Shown here in pieces: positions 22,538 through 34,893 of a stretch of DNA of 64,000 nucleotides; the stretch's first letter is position 1, and each line of letters begins with the position of its first letter. This DNA comes from Trichoderma breve (taxonomy: Eukaryota; Ascomycota; Sordariomycetes; Hypocreales; Hypocreaceae). Where the stretch lies: contig NC_079233.1 in assembly GCF_028502605.1 (NCBI RefSeq), positions 4,526,001 through 4,590,000 of the forward strand, given 5' to 3'. Below the pieces are notes generated by a model, which saw nothing but the letters and a program-made list of their open reading frames with translations, was not told the DNA's origin and ran no database searches. Position numbers and translations under genes: made by a program.

Positions 22538-25500
22538 TGTGAAGTATATGTTGTTGTGTCAAAGCCCTTGAATGGCAATGGTGATTGTCTCTGCTGGAGA
22601 CTTATCGCTTAGGTATTAAGCGACTATATGTAGGATATATATGTGTGTGTGTGCAGGAGGTGACGTGTCAATTGAGTTGAGAAGGAAATTGCTGCTGATC
22701 CGGGAGCTTGGTCTCCTAGTGGCAGATGAGGTAGTAGTGATGCTGGTAGTGTATCTTGTTGTTCAATACTGAGACAGATCGTCAACTGAAAGGGGGGGAG
22801 GCATTGGGGTATAAATGTTCTCCAACACGACCAAGGCCGCCACTGATGCCCGGTCCGTCTCCAATGACCTAATTCAGCCCAAACACCCACGCCATATGGT
22901 CACGATCAAGAAACCGTGGGACCGGCCCAAGTCCGGCCGTTTGGTGGGTGGACGAGCAGGCATCTCGAGGCATGTTGCTAGCCCCGGATCATGACGCCCA
23001 AGGGGGAAGAGGGAGAAAGTCTCCCCACCCCACGGGTTCGGGCTCGGGGAAGTCTCCAACGAGTCGAATCCTGGGGACGGCCGACAGCAGAGGCAAGTCA
23101 GGTGCAAGGTAAAAAAAAAAACCGCTGAGAGGGCGAATTGGGTGACAAACCGCGGCGCTCTTCCCACCATACCGAGAATCTCCTGGCCCAATTCGGTCCT
23201 ACTCTCCAGACTTTCTCCATTGCCTTCTCCAGTCTGCTGTGGAGAGGGAAGACAAAACAAACCAGGACAAGAATCCGGGTTTTTGGGCGGCGGCCTCGTG
23301 ACACGATTGGTCGGTGACCCCCGAGAGAGAGCGGGAGAGGCGAGGGAAATGCGAGGTGAAGACGAATGAGGATGAGCAAAATCGCGATTGACCGAGTCTC
23401 CACCAGGCAGAGGGCAGATCCACCAAGAAAGCTTATGTACACCAGTACTCCGTACAGTACCAGGAGTGACTTGTTTCTGCTGCTTTATGCGGAAGTTTTC
23501 CTGTTTGGGGGACATGTCTCGGCATACTCGGGCTCCAATTTTTCCTTCTTTTTTCTTTTTTTTTTTTTTTTTTTTTTTTCACTCCAGAGACTTAAAACAT
23601 GCGTATGATTCAGCACAAGCCGCATTTGCAGATCCCCCTATCATAAAAGATGTCGCTCACAATTCCATACGCGCAATTTGCATTGATATGTCTCAGCTGA
23701 ATTAGAATTAACAACGTGAAATAGTAAACCAGCAGTCGCAGAACAGCATGGTGCCTTCCCAGCCTCTCTCGTGTCACCACAGCTCCTTCCCTCACCCAGC
23801 AGTCGCCCCTTCCCACACACGCGCCCATGACGTCGTATCTGCCGCCCCGGCGCCGGCAAGTGGGGCAAACGCCAAGCACCGTCTCTTCCGGCGGCCTGCC
23901 CTCGGCACTTCCAGCCGATGACGTCGTCTTAGTGGTACATCATCTGTCACTGGCCCCCAAGCAAGGCCAAGCGGCCAAGAAGCAGCAGAACAAGATAGTA
24001 CTGTAGCATCTACAGGGGGTTTGGGCAATGCGGAACAAGAGCCGCGTGGTAACGGGGCGGAGAATATTAGGAAGCTATTACAGATGAAGAGGTTAAAAAC
24101 CTACGAAGCACGCCTAGACTGGCTCCGACTGGTTACTAAGTCGACTGCATTTTGCCCTGCTGGGGTCGACTGACACTGACAAAGGCATGACAAGAGAAGC
24201 CTGGAGAAGGATCCACGAAGCCCCGTATAACATAATCCAGCGGGAAGAAAAAAAGAGAAGAGAAGAAAAAAAGTAAATGGAAGAAGAAGAGAAAAAAAAA
24301 ACCTCCGAGTCAGCAGATGTCCTGCTTTCGGTCCTTTCCCGTCCACAGAACGCGGTTGCTCGGAATCTGCATAGTCCCCATGACCCTTTTCTGTGTATGC
24401 ATATGCAAATCTCATCCGTCTGGTGCTGATTCAGCGGCGCTTCTTCGCTGCCACGGTCCATCTTGTCATGCAAGAGTTGACAAAACAATCACACATAAAC
24501 ACCAGATCACCACCCATCTCCCCATCCGTCCTCCCATCCCACCTCCCGCAATTCGCCTCGGGTCCCCCGGAATAGAGTTCAACGGCCTCTTTTCCTATTC
24601 TGCCCTTCTCCAGATTCTTGTGCCATCCATCACACGACATACAAGGCCCTTTGAGGTCGAATCAGACAAGCGGGCGTGTGACAGGCCCGGATCCCGCAAA
24701 AGGCCACCATCCCCAGTTATTTGGAAACAGAAAAAAGTCGGGCTGCCGAAGAAAGGCCAGAGAGTTTCAGCCCGTCTTTGCCTCCACCATGATATTTCCA
24801 CAATGCCACAGCCAATTGAGCCTCCAATTGCAGAGATCTGCCTCGTAATTCGCCGTCGGATTCGCCTATTGCCGCCACGCACGTGCGGCGCTGTCCAAAT
24901 GCCAGAGTGGCATTCCTAGATCGACAGTGTGGTTGAGACACTGTCAAAAACACGTTTAAGCGCCGCCTCTCGTGGCAGCCACCTCTGCAAGAGGCTCTGC
25001 TCTAGCCAATGCTTAGCCTTGTGTCCGCAGCTCAGCTTGTCTTGCTTATCCCAATTCTTCAATTTATGCCCAATATCTTGGAAAGCCACAGCATACTTGA
25101 TTAGTGCCGATGCCATTGCAAGATCGTCGATGTCTCTTCTGAGACCCGATTCAGCCAGCCACGTTCAAACAGCATGTCGTTTTAAACTTTGTCTTATATT
25201 CCGTGCTAAATGAAACGGCCAATGCTATAGGTACTTTGCCAGTCGACAAATGTCTTCCGTTTCAGATGCGTCGGGATGGCCGCAGCCCCCTATGTCCCGT
25301 ATTTGCTTTCCATTTCCATCCTCAGTTACTCTTCACCTCAAGGTTATTACTAGCCCCGTACGCCACGCGCCATCCTTCGTTCTATTACCGTTTCTATACA
25401 TCCCAGCCCTCTTCTCTCATCTTCAAAGTGCAATCGTTAAGAAATTCCCAAAGCTTTCAACATCTCGTTGAAGCTCAACTTTTCGGTCAACAGCTCCGTA

Positions 25501-25563
25501 GTTTGCAATGAAACAAACATGCTGCAAAGTAACAAAAAAAAAAATGCGATGAGAAGTCGTTCT
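22538..25563. other. 3-kb spacer, promoter of the hexose transporter, no gene seen
   Basis: The right part of the spacer is the 3' flank of TPS2. The rest is the long upstream region of the hexose transporter, with GC-rich stretches and a 24-T run. Long open frames (for example at 22874-23515) have no family motifs or supporting codon pattern, and several overlap in different frames. A TACTCCGTA word is at 23446. No tRNA was recognised. Confidence 0.5.
23556..23579. repeat. Poly-T tract (24 T) at the end of a 45-nt T-rich run
   Basis: An uninterrupted run of T preceded by further T-rich sequence from about 23539, in a promoter-distal region. It may exclude nucleosomes. Its length is likely variable. 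Confidence 0.8.
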
Positions 25564-28515
25564 TCACAGCTCCTCGGCCGGGATGTGTCCCTCGACTGTG
25601 CTGAGAGCTGCCAGATTGACCTCTCCCACACGCTCGAGGCTGGCTGGGTCGCCAGCACCGGCCAGCAGTCCCACGCACTCAATCACATCTTCGGGCTCAA
25701 GCAGGTGCCATTTGGCGAGCGTCACCTTGGTGCTTGCCCCCACAGTAACCGTAAAGACGTGTTGATCATCCAGGATCGTACCTGATGCCCCGTTGAGACT
25801 GCGGAACATGTCCTCATCCGTAAAGTCGTCTCCGGAGCAGAGAGCAAACTCGATCTTTCCAGGGTGCGGATCCTTCTCTGTCGGGGCAGCTCCCGGGTTG
25901 TGATAGGTGGCCACCAGCCGCTTGGCAATTTCACCCTTGCTGATAAAGGTAGGGCGTACCTCAATGTTGGCCTTGCCCGGCATCACTTCGACCTCCCACT
26001 TCTGGCCCACTCCAGCTTCCAGCTCCTTGTGGCACTCGCGTGACATGTGTAGGCCCTGCTCGGGCTCGGCAAGTCGGTAATGCCAGGTCAGGGCGCAACG
26101 CTTTCGCTCGATGAAGGAACCTATGAATAGGGCGTTAGCTTCTTTTTTCTACCAATAGCAAAAGTGTACTCGTTATGGTAACTCTAAATCAATCAGTAAC
26201 TCACCTGGAACCTTGTCCGTGTATCTCTGGAACACCTCCATGACTTCTGCTTGCCAGCCCATGTCGAATTTCTCCGCCAGGTTGATCCACTCCTCGCTAC
26301 CGGGGTCTCTCATGAAGCTACCATGCTCAGCGGAGAACCCAATCTGGGGGATGTGGCCAAGGTGCTGCTGGAGGAATTCTTGGTCTCGGCCCGAGATAAT
26401 CCAAACCGAATTCTTAGTATCCGCGGCAAGGGACTTCAGGTACCGGATGATGCGCTCCGAGGGCACCGCAGCGCTTGGTTCGCGTACAATGGGCGTCAGG
26501 GTGCCATCGTAATCAAACATGAACAAGCGCTTCGATGCAGAGCGGTAGCGAGACAGCAGGAGGGCACGATCAAGCAAGGGCGTTGATTTGCTTGAGTTGG
26601 TTTCGGCCAGCACAGAGTGCACTTTGCGAACGAATTTGGTGATCCACGACTGCACATTTTGCGTCGTGACGTGGTTGTAGAGGCTAGTCTGCATCTTGGT
26701 GCGCTCCTCGACAGACATGGTCAGTGCCGCGTTGATCTTCTCCGCTACGCCCGTGATATCCCAGGGGTTGATGTGGATTGCATCGCGGAGACTACCCGCT
26801 GTTCCACTAAACTCCGAAAGAATGAGAGGGCCGTTATTGTCCTTTTGGCAAACAATGTATTCGAGACTGGTCGTATTCATGCCATCGCGAACCGAGGTGA
26901 TGAGGCCAATGTCGGCTGCACGAAGCAAGGCGAAATACTCGGCCTGGTTGAGGTACTGGGGATAGTGCTGCACTGGCGAGAAGCCGAGGCTGCCATATTC
27001 ACCATTGATCTTGATGATGAGCTCGTTGACTCGACTGGCATTCTTGTTCTCCGGGTCGTCCTTTTCAGCCTCGACGCTGGTGGGAGATGTGACCTGGATC
27101 AAAACCACCTTTTCTCTCCAGTGAGGGTACATTTCCAAGAAGCGCTCAAACGCCTGAAGCTTTTGAGCCACGCCTCTTACACTGTCCAAGCGATCACGGC
27201 CGACAATGATTTTCTTGCCCTCGTACATCTTCAGCACCGCGGCGTGCTTCTCATTGACAGTATCCGCCCAAGCGGTGCTTTCTACCTTGTCGGCATCAAT
27301 ACCGATGGGGAAGACTCCGACCTGTACTCTGGAGCCGTACGCATCGATGCCAAGGGTGTCAGATGGGAAGCCGAGAATGCGGGTGCAGCAGCTGAGGAAG
27401 TGGCGCGAATAGCTGTACGACTGGAATCCCACAAGATTTGCGCCAAGGATGCCCTCGAGCACCTCTTTGCGGCGAGGCAGGCATCGAAGGAATTCGCTGC
27501 TGGGAAACGGCGAATGGAGGAAGAAGGAGATGTACATCTTCGGAGCACGTTGGCGTAGCATGCTAGGCAATAACATAAGATAGTAATCGTGAACGATGAC
27601 GACATCACCAGGCTTGTAGATCTCAATGATCTTGTTGGCAAACTTCTGGTTCATACGGTAGTAATCTGCCCACTGAGCGCGTTCCTTGCGGCCATCGGTA
27701 GGCTCGTGCTGCTTGTAATGGAAGAGTGTGTAGAGGTCATGCTCAGCATAGCGCCTCCAACGGGCCTGGTCCTTGAGCATGATGCCATCGTCGGTGGCCT
27801 CGCTCTCGTCCGCAAGCCAGACAGGCACGGTGCGAATGGTTTTGCTATGGGCCAGCTGCTGCTCCAGCCGCGTCTGGTCTCCCTTAGGGACCCAGAGTCC
27901 ATCAACTGGGGGAGGTGTAGGCAATCGCGTAGTGGCATCGATCGGGACGGGAGCCGACAGCGAACTGACGGCTGTGGTAGCGGTAGCCGCAGCTGAAGGG
28001 GTGTCTGGGGGAGAGAGCGGGTCATCGTCAGGGTGTCCAATCTCGCCTGTCCAGGCGACAACAGTATGATTCCATGGCGTCGCATCAGACGAGAGATAGG
28101 CGAAAGAGTCGATGAGGGCCGACTGACCACGGCGAGGCTTCAGATCCTGCATTGTGAAGCGAGTCAATATCAAAGATGCTCACAGTTGGGTAATGGGAAG
28201 GTAAAATATTCAATCGGAAGGAAAAGAATCAGAAGAAAAAGGGCCAAGAGGTCAAGAAGAGCGAAGAGTCGCGAAAGCTCGCTGGCGTCAACGTCAAAAA
28301 CTATGCGATCTGCGCAGCAGAGCTTCACATCCCTGGGCTTGCTTCTTCCTCGAAGCCGCAAAGTCAAGCTCGAAATGAAATGCACTCACCCAAGCGCCGC
28401 CCTTGTGGTATGTCACAGCATGGGGGATGTTGAAGGTCGCGGAGATGATGTTCCCAGTCAAGGAGAGCTCGGGGTTGGCTGCGCGAATCTCTGAGAGAGA
28501 CTCACGGCGCGCCAT
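25564..28515 (-). CDS. TPS2: Trehalose-6-phosphate phosphatase subunit of the trehalose synthase complex
   Basis: Three exons, 28515-28390, 28146-26205 and 26120-25564, giving 874 residues. The first intron is long (243 nt) and the second is 84 nt. The N-terminal half (about 40-550) is a GT20 trehalose-phosphate-synthase-like domain: PGDVVIVHDYYLML, SFFLHSPFPSSE, VGFQSYSYSRHFL, TSVRDGMNTTSLEY. The C-terminal part is the HAD phosphatase: the nucleophile motif FDYDGTLTP at about 586-594 with both aspartates, SGRD, and the late acidic motif GDDFTDEDMF. This is the layout of yeast Tps2/Aspergillus OrlA, which dephosphorylates trehalose-6-phosphate to trehalose in the cytosol, within a complex with Tps1. 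An intact DxD indicates an active phosphatase. Two stress-response elements lie just upstream. The start MARRESLSEIRAANPELSL is typical of this branch. Confidence 0.92.
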
Positions 28516-31500
28516 TGTGCCGTTGCGCGCAAAGAATGAGGATGATTCTGGTGGTTTTGTAGAGCTTCAATGTCTCGAGGAAGTCTGGAGGAGGGGGAGG
28601 GGTACAAAGTCAGCTGCTGGCAAACAGGCGGAAGTGGGCGTTGGGTGGCAGGTATCTTACTTTGGTACTAAACGCTTTTGATACTTGGTGCGGAATCCTC
28701 AATGCGATGGCGGGGTGCTGTTACTTGAAGGGCAGAGTAACAGCTCAGCTCTCGTAGTACCCGAGTTGCCCTGGCCAGCCCAAGATGTTGCACGATAAAG
28801 GAAAAGGGAGACTGTAGGAGTCAAAGGGAGGCTCGCTGAGAGGACCTGGAGTGTATCGGCGCAAGGCACTCCGAACTCCGTGCTTCGTATCGATACGTGA
28901 AGAGTTCAAAATTCAAATCGCTTCGCTGCTGGTGAATGTGGGAGATTGCAGGGAGAAAGAGCAAGAGGGAACCGTTGACACTTGGACGATAAAAAGGTGT
29001 GGCTTAACAGCGATACTAGTACTCCGTGCTCTGGGGGCGTCGCAACGTTATCTCCTTTCCATCAATTCCCTTGAACTCGAGTCCATGACCTGTGACTTGT
29101 GCCGTCGCCCTATCGGGAGCTCCAGCAGCGGGTCGTGGCCCCTTGTCAGCCGTGGCTCGTTCGAAGCTTGTTCTACAGCTTTCTGCGAGCCGGGGCGACA
29201 TTACCATTAATGAGGGGCATTTATTGCCATTGCAAAGAACATGGATGCACATATCAAGCTAGGTAGGTATGCTCCGTACCTTGGTAGTACTTGTGCTGCG
29301 CGTACAAAGAGAGGGCCAAGCTCTACCTAATCTATTAATGGCACACGGTGCAACGCTGTCGAGATTCTCACAACCTCAGCCCGCACGCAACCGTTAAAAC
29401 GCCCTCACACCCAACCAGATGCTGCTCTCTTCAGCACGTCCGTCCATAAATTCACTCAAAGAGGGGGTTTTTCAGGAAGGCTGTTCATAAAGACCTCTCG
29501 GGCCGAATGAAAAATCTAGGCATTGCTTTGAATGTGCCTCTTTGTCTGTCTACGAAAACCCATCGGACACGTCGGTAGGCGCTGACAACTCTACTGTGGT
29601 CGTCAACGCGTATTCGACCTTCCTCGAATACAGAAGCCCTGTTTGGACCGACGACGGACGTGGGCTCCAGCACGCAGTCTATGACCTCTAAAAAGCTAAC
29701 CAGTGCTAATGAAATGAAGCTGGCTGGCAAACCTGGGCAGTGGAGCAGCACTAAGGCAGTTCCAGCACAAGCCTCGGAAAACGAAATATGGCGAATGGGG
29801 CCGAATGGTTCATGGCTATTCACCAAGTAAAAGGCAATACGGAGTAGCACCCACGACTCCATGCAATAGCGAGGCTGTGGTTGGATGTTGGATCCCAGCG
29901 GAGATTCTCCGTACGGAGTAGCAGTAGCTCAGCGGGGGAGCGACCATTGCTTCTTCCCCCAGGCCGATGAAGGCCACCCCTTTTTGCTGCTGGCCAGGAA
30001 AAAGGAGCTCGTTAAGGAGAAGGCAGCTTGTGCTTTGTGCGTGTAAACTATACCTGAGACGGCCGGCGGTGAATGAGAAAATAAATATGTAGCATGTGAC
30101 TCCCATGAAGATAATTTCATTTCTCTGGTTAATTTCAGCTCATGTGTTTGGGTGCTCGTATGGCTGCCAACTTTCGAGGCTGAAATAACTTGCAGGTGGG
30201 CTCAGGCACGGAGTAACTGTTGGATGCAACGCTACACATGGACAGATTACACCGGCTCAACACGGTGTCAATTTGGATAGCTGCCCCCCTATAACAAAGA
30301 AAATCCGAGTAGGCTACTGCTACTTCGTACTTGTGCTTACACTTGGGTTGGAAGTGTTGCTGCCTGTCACCGATCCCGCCCGTCCCTGACAGCCATGCCG
30401 CTAAAATACCCACAGCTGCGTAGAAGCATGTTGCTAATGATGCAGAGAGGCTCCGGAGCAGAACGTCGGAGCAGAACGTCCTGTCAGATACACGCATAAT
30501 AACGAGCATGCACTTCTAGGCCATCACATCGATTTTGACTACCGAGATCCTTCATAAAATTCAAATATCTCTGACGCGGCGGCAACTCGATAGCCTTGAT
30601 CAAGCAACAGAGCGACAGCTTGCACTCGTAATGAACCTGCTGTACAGTACAGAAGCAGAAATAATGGCGAGATGGATGGAGCTTTTTTCACGTGCTTTTG
30701 TGAAGCGCGCATCCAATATTACCCACCCTCACTCAACAAAGATGTGGATGCGAGTGACTTTTTTCCAATCAGAGAGAAGCTAGGGAGAAAAAAATGTCGC
30801 GCGTCACGACAGCCGTTGATCGGCTCGCACAGAAGCCGATCTGCGAGTAGTCAAAATCATTGACAGCGATTCTGTTCACTTCCTAAACGACGCTAGTATG
30901 ACAAGCACATTGCAGGTTTGTACGGCCACTACGTCAAGCTTACGCGTGGATTTTGCAACGTCTTTTTTCAACTACTAGTGCTGCTTTGCTGTTGAAACCA
31001 AGATGTGCTGTGATTACTACAAGCTAAAGCCCTACATTGTTAGGTAGTAGGAAAACGTAAGAGAAATGGCTTGTTGTCTCTTTTGTTATACCGGTAAAAA
31101 TGCTCTCTTGCATATGAAACTGTTTCTGGTCACAGTGGTCTTGACTCGGTGGTAAACTTTCGAGTCTGAAATATGTAAAAATACCGACTTCAGCAGCTTC
31201 GTCAACCAACGGCTCGTAACCACGCAACAAGTCAACAAGATGAATGATGTATATGAACGGATAATAAAGAGCTGCATATTCGCCCGAAAATGAATCAAAA
31301 TCCTACATCAATGTCGAACAAAATGCCAAAATGTCAAATGCACGCCCCGTCAATATGGCCTACCCTGTACCAGATGGTAAATCGTGATACGTCACGTGAT
31401 CTCGTACCTCCATCCCCCCAATCTTCCTCTCGCTTGCGTCTCGGTATCGGCGTCACCTCGCTTCAACAACCCACAACATCCGGGAATCCGCCGACAATCA

Positions 31501-31537
31501 GCCATCGCGACAACAGCCTCGCTCTGTCGTTTTCGCC
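28516..31537. other. 3-kb divergent intergenic region between TPS2 and a Zn2Cys6 gene
   Basis: No coding gene recognised. It holds the promoters of TPS2 (left) and the factor at 31538 (right). The TACGGAGTA/TACTCCGTA word and close variants occur at 29020, 29838, 29912 and 30208. GC-rich direct repeats such as GGAGCAGAACGTC (twice near 30453-30481) are present. Confidence 0.5.
28592..28602 (-). promoter_or_regulatory. Two stress-response elements upstream of TPS2
   Basis: AGGGG occurs at 28592-28596 and 28598-28602, about 77-87 nt before the TPS2 ATG. AGGGG/CCCCT is the Msn2/4-Seb1-type STRE that drives trehalose genes under stress in yeasts and moulds. The short word makes chance occurrence possible. 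Confidence 0.4.
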
Positions 31538-33746
31538 ATGTCGGCTTCTCCCCCACCGTCGCCGTCGCAGCACGCTACAGCCCACGCCTACGCCAGCAAT
31601 GGGCTGGAGATCCTGCAGGCTGCCAGCGATGCTGCTCAGGCCATCCAGAATCACCATCCTCTGCAGAATGCCGCTGCCGAAGCCGTCGCCCAGTCCCATG
31701 CTGTCGGCGTGCCCATCGCGCCCGCGCCCGAGCTGGCGCCGGGACAGCTTCAGCAGCATCTCGTGGCCGGGCCGGGAGGCGTCATGCGGGATCCCACCAT
31801 CAACCCCAAGCTGACGCGACTTCGACGCGCCTGTGACATGTGCAGCATGCGCAAGGTCAAGTGCGACGACTCTAACATGCCTTGTCGCCCTTGCCGCGAG
31901 CTTGGCGTTGACTGTACCTTCAATCGCGAGACCAAGAGACGCGGACCGCCGAACAAGCACGCCGAAGCTGCTAAGGCGGCTAAGAGAGCTCGCATCGATC
32001 AGGCTGTAGCTCCTCCTGGCTTCCCCTCGTCTCCATCGCCCCAGAATGCTGCCAAGACGCTCATGACCATATCGACGGATGGTGTCTTGGATGCAGAGGC
32101 AATTGCGCCAATGCCCGTGTTGGAGCTCCTGGTGGATGATTTCTTTACATACATCCATCCGCTTGCTCCGTTTCCCCACGAGCCCACCTTTCGACAGTCC
32201 TTTGCGAATAGAGAGGATCGATTGAAGCCCGAGTTCCTGGGGTTGCTGGCTAGTATGATTGGTACTTTGGTCGCATCGTTTCCGCGCAGTGCGAGAGAGC
32301 ATCTCAAGGCGCAGCACAGCACGCATTTGTTCCCCAAGGCCATTGTCATGATTGAAAAATGTCGTGACATTGCCCTTCTCACGCGTGGGAGCAGATGGGT
32401 TTTGAAACAACCAAAAACGCTGGACGACGCTGCCACCAGCTATTTTCTTGGACTGGCTTCCGGCTACACCTTGCAGTGGAATGCATCTCGCCATTTCATG
32501 GCCGAAACTTTGACTCTGCTCAGAGAACTCGGCTTTAGCAGGCCCAAGCACCCCGGAGAGCTGCCTACCTTTGGGAGTGACAGCTTCGCTCCTGATTCGA
32601 TGCCGTTCAATCACGTTAAGGACCAGATTGGCAAGCGTATCTTTTGGTGCCTGCTGCTAGGCGTTCGGTAAGGCTTCTTGTTCATGCTCATCTCCCCTTG
32701 TCTATCAACTGACAGCTAATTTCATCTTTAGCTCGTTCTCGCAGCTCGGCGCATCCCATACCGATATCGTTATTGCCCCATCAACCCCCAGCCTTCCCTA
32801 TCCTGCATATCCCGAGAACGTAGATGACATTTGCGTTCTTGCAAACGAAATCATTCACCAAGCAGAGGGCAGTGTGACGCTTCTTACTGGATTCCGTTTC
32901 GGTATTGATATCTACACAACTATGAATGGCGTCGTCAGCCTGGAGCTAGCGTACGGCATGAGCACTCTTCCTTGGGCAGATCAAAGACTCCTCCTTAGGG
33001 ATGGCCTTTTGGCTGCCAAAAGCATCATTGATAATCTACCGCCAGAGCTCCAGCTGGGCAATTCCGGAGACGAAACAAATCCTTTGGCTGGCATGGAGGA
33101 TTCCGGCCTCCAATACGTGCCACCAGTGTGGCCCAACACGCAGCCACCACACGATGTGCGCAACATCATCAAAACGCAACCTACGAGGCGTCGACAGCTT
33201 CAGTACGAGATACAGAAGGCTAATATTTTTGTATCGCAACTGGCTACAAGATCGTATTTTGTGGAACTGTACTTCAACCTGAGAGATGTCCATCTGAGCG
33301 AGCAGCAACAAACTCTCGAGGTCGAGGGTACAAGTGAAGAGGAGAAAGCTATTCAAGAAGATGACAAGGAGATTTTGGAATTCATGTCGGCTGAGCGAGA
33401 AATTATCGTTCAAAACCTCTTGACGGTGCTGGGATCCATCTCGCAACGAAATCTCGAACCCAATGGAGGATCTCTCATCAACAAGATTCGTCAGGTTGCC
33501 TCCACGCTCCTAAACGATGCCCCTGAAAGAAAAGGGCCGTTTGCCATCAAGTCAGAAGAGGCTCTGTCTCAGCTCCTTGAAGTCTTAATGAAGCTCGAAA
33601 AGACAGGTCCCGTGGGAGAGACCCGTGCACCAGACCCGCTTCAGATGACGGCGGAAGATGAGGAAGAAGAGCTGCGACACTGGGCCGACTTGAGGGAATA
33701 CCAGCTACGTTTCGCCGCAAATGGAGGCTTTGCTGGAGAATTGTAA
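31538..33746 (+). CDS. Zn2Cys6 transcription factor with fungal-specific regulatory domain
   Basis: Two exons, 31538-32667 and 32732-33746, with a 64-nt intron, giving 714 residues. The zinc cluster is Cys99-126 with canonical spacing C-X2-C-X6-C-X6-C-X2-C-X6-C (CDMCSMRKVKC ... CRPCRELGVDC). It is followed by the basic linker KRRGPPNKHAEAAKAAKRAR. The first 85 residues are Ala/Gln/Pro-rich and probably disordered. Residues about 190-500 form the Fungal_trans middle domain (DDFFTYIHPLAPFPHEPTFRQSF, LTLLRELGFSRP, RIFWCLLLGVRSFSQ across the splice). The C-terminus is rich in Glu. Nuclear sequence-specific regulator. The linker reminds me of glucose/cellobiose-response factors (COL-26/BglR type), but I cannot confirm this, so no symbol is given. 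The neighbouring TPS2 and hexose transporter would fit a carbon-metabolism role. Confidence 0.88.
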
Positions 33747-34893
33747 GATGTATTCCCATCCGAAAACTGGGGTTTCTTTTTCTTCTGCTTCATGTCGTTT
33801 CTATATGTGAACTCGGCCGGGTAGCATCCTTGAGACACCCATCAACATATCACATACTTGGCAGATTCTGAAGCAATCATGTATTACTGTTAACCCTTGG
33901 AGCTGAGTAGCAAAATTTTTTGGAACGCGAATCAAAACATACGGCTGTAGCTGGTAGAAATAAGATTGCGTCGGTGGTCCACTCTTGCAAGACACTACCC
34001 AGTGTGCGAAAAATTCTCCCCTCCCTCGAACTTTGAAACACCAAGGTCAATAGGCAGCATGAAGGCACACAAACAGAAGCAAAAGAGCAAAACAAAGAAA
34101 AAACAGATAGGAAAAAATGCAAAAAGAAACATACAACAGCCGGTGTTCGCTGATGGTCACCCACTCAACTACTAATCTGCCGGTTAGAGGCTTGTCTATG
34201 GGGGAGCAGACGGGACCCCGAATTCTCCTCTACCTATGGTCGTATGTGCTTGGTGATAGTGTAATTCAGCTTGTATGCACATTGTGAAAATGAGACATTA
34301 CGTTGATATCTGGCTCAGAATAGCACAGCTGTAAGGCGGGACACTTCTATTCTTCGTTGGACAAGAGGGCCCTTGGGATGAATGCAATCATTATTTTGCC
34401 AAGTCTAGGTTGAACATGAGAAAGAAGCCAATACACCGGAAGACTAAGGATGCCCGAAAGCAGTTGTTGTATTTTCTAAGTGAGATTGACAAACTCCAGT
34501 CATATTATCCCTGTCCTCTCTTCTGCCATCTCTGAGAAATGGGCTAAATTAGTACAACTTCCGAAAAAGGGAAAAAAATAAAAATAAAAAAGTTGGCGCT
34601 TTGATCTAGCCAATCGGTAGTGATCGAAGCTGACAGCCGCTTGGAGAGGTGCTCAGGAGGGCGAAGAGCCTTACCTTCTCCTCTGCTGTGTAATCTATTA
34701 ATTAATTCTCTGTTGCGGTGACGTGGCTAGATGTCTTGAATTATAAAGCCTTTGTCATGCGGAGAGTTGATTTCCGCTCCGCAGGACTCGCCAATGAGCC
34801 CATGACTCTGTCATGCGGCATCTTCTCGTTCGCTTCTTAGGACGGGGTATTACGACGAGAATCTTGAACCAGCAGTGCTAACAAAACACAGCT
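33747..34893. other. Convergent 3' intergenic region
   Basis: 1.1 kb between two convergent gene ends, A-rich around 34070-34130 and 34560-34590. Nothing coding recognised. Confidence 0.5.

Noticed and set aside
22874..23515. 213-codon frame upstream of the hexose transporter
   Set aside because: Proline/serine-rich translation with competing frames on both strands. No start context, introns or domain.
24317..24919. 200-codon frame in the TPS2-transporter spacer
   Set aside because: Low-complexity translation, overlapped by equally long frames on the other strand. No motif.
26617..27558. 313-codon open frame antisense to TPS2
   Set aside because: It lies entirely inside the conserved GT20 domain of TPS2, and its translation matches no fold I recognise. 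A codon-bias shadow.
31463..32614. 383-codon frame antisense to the Zn2Cys6 gene at 31538
   Set aside because: Shadow of GC-rich coding DNA. The sense frame has the complete zinc cluster.
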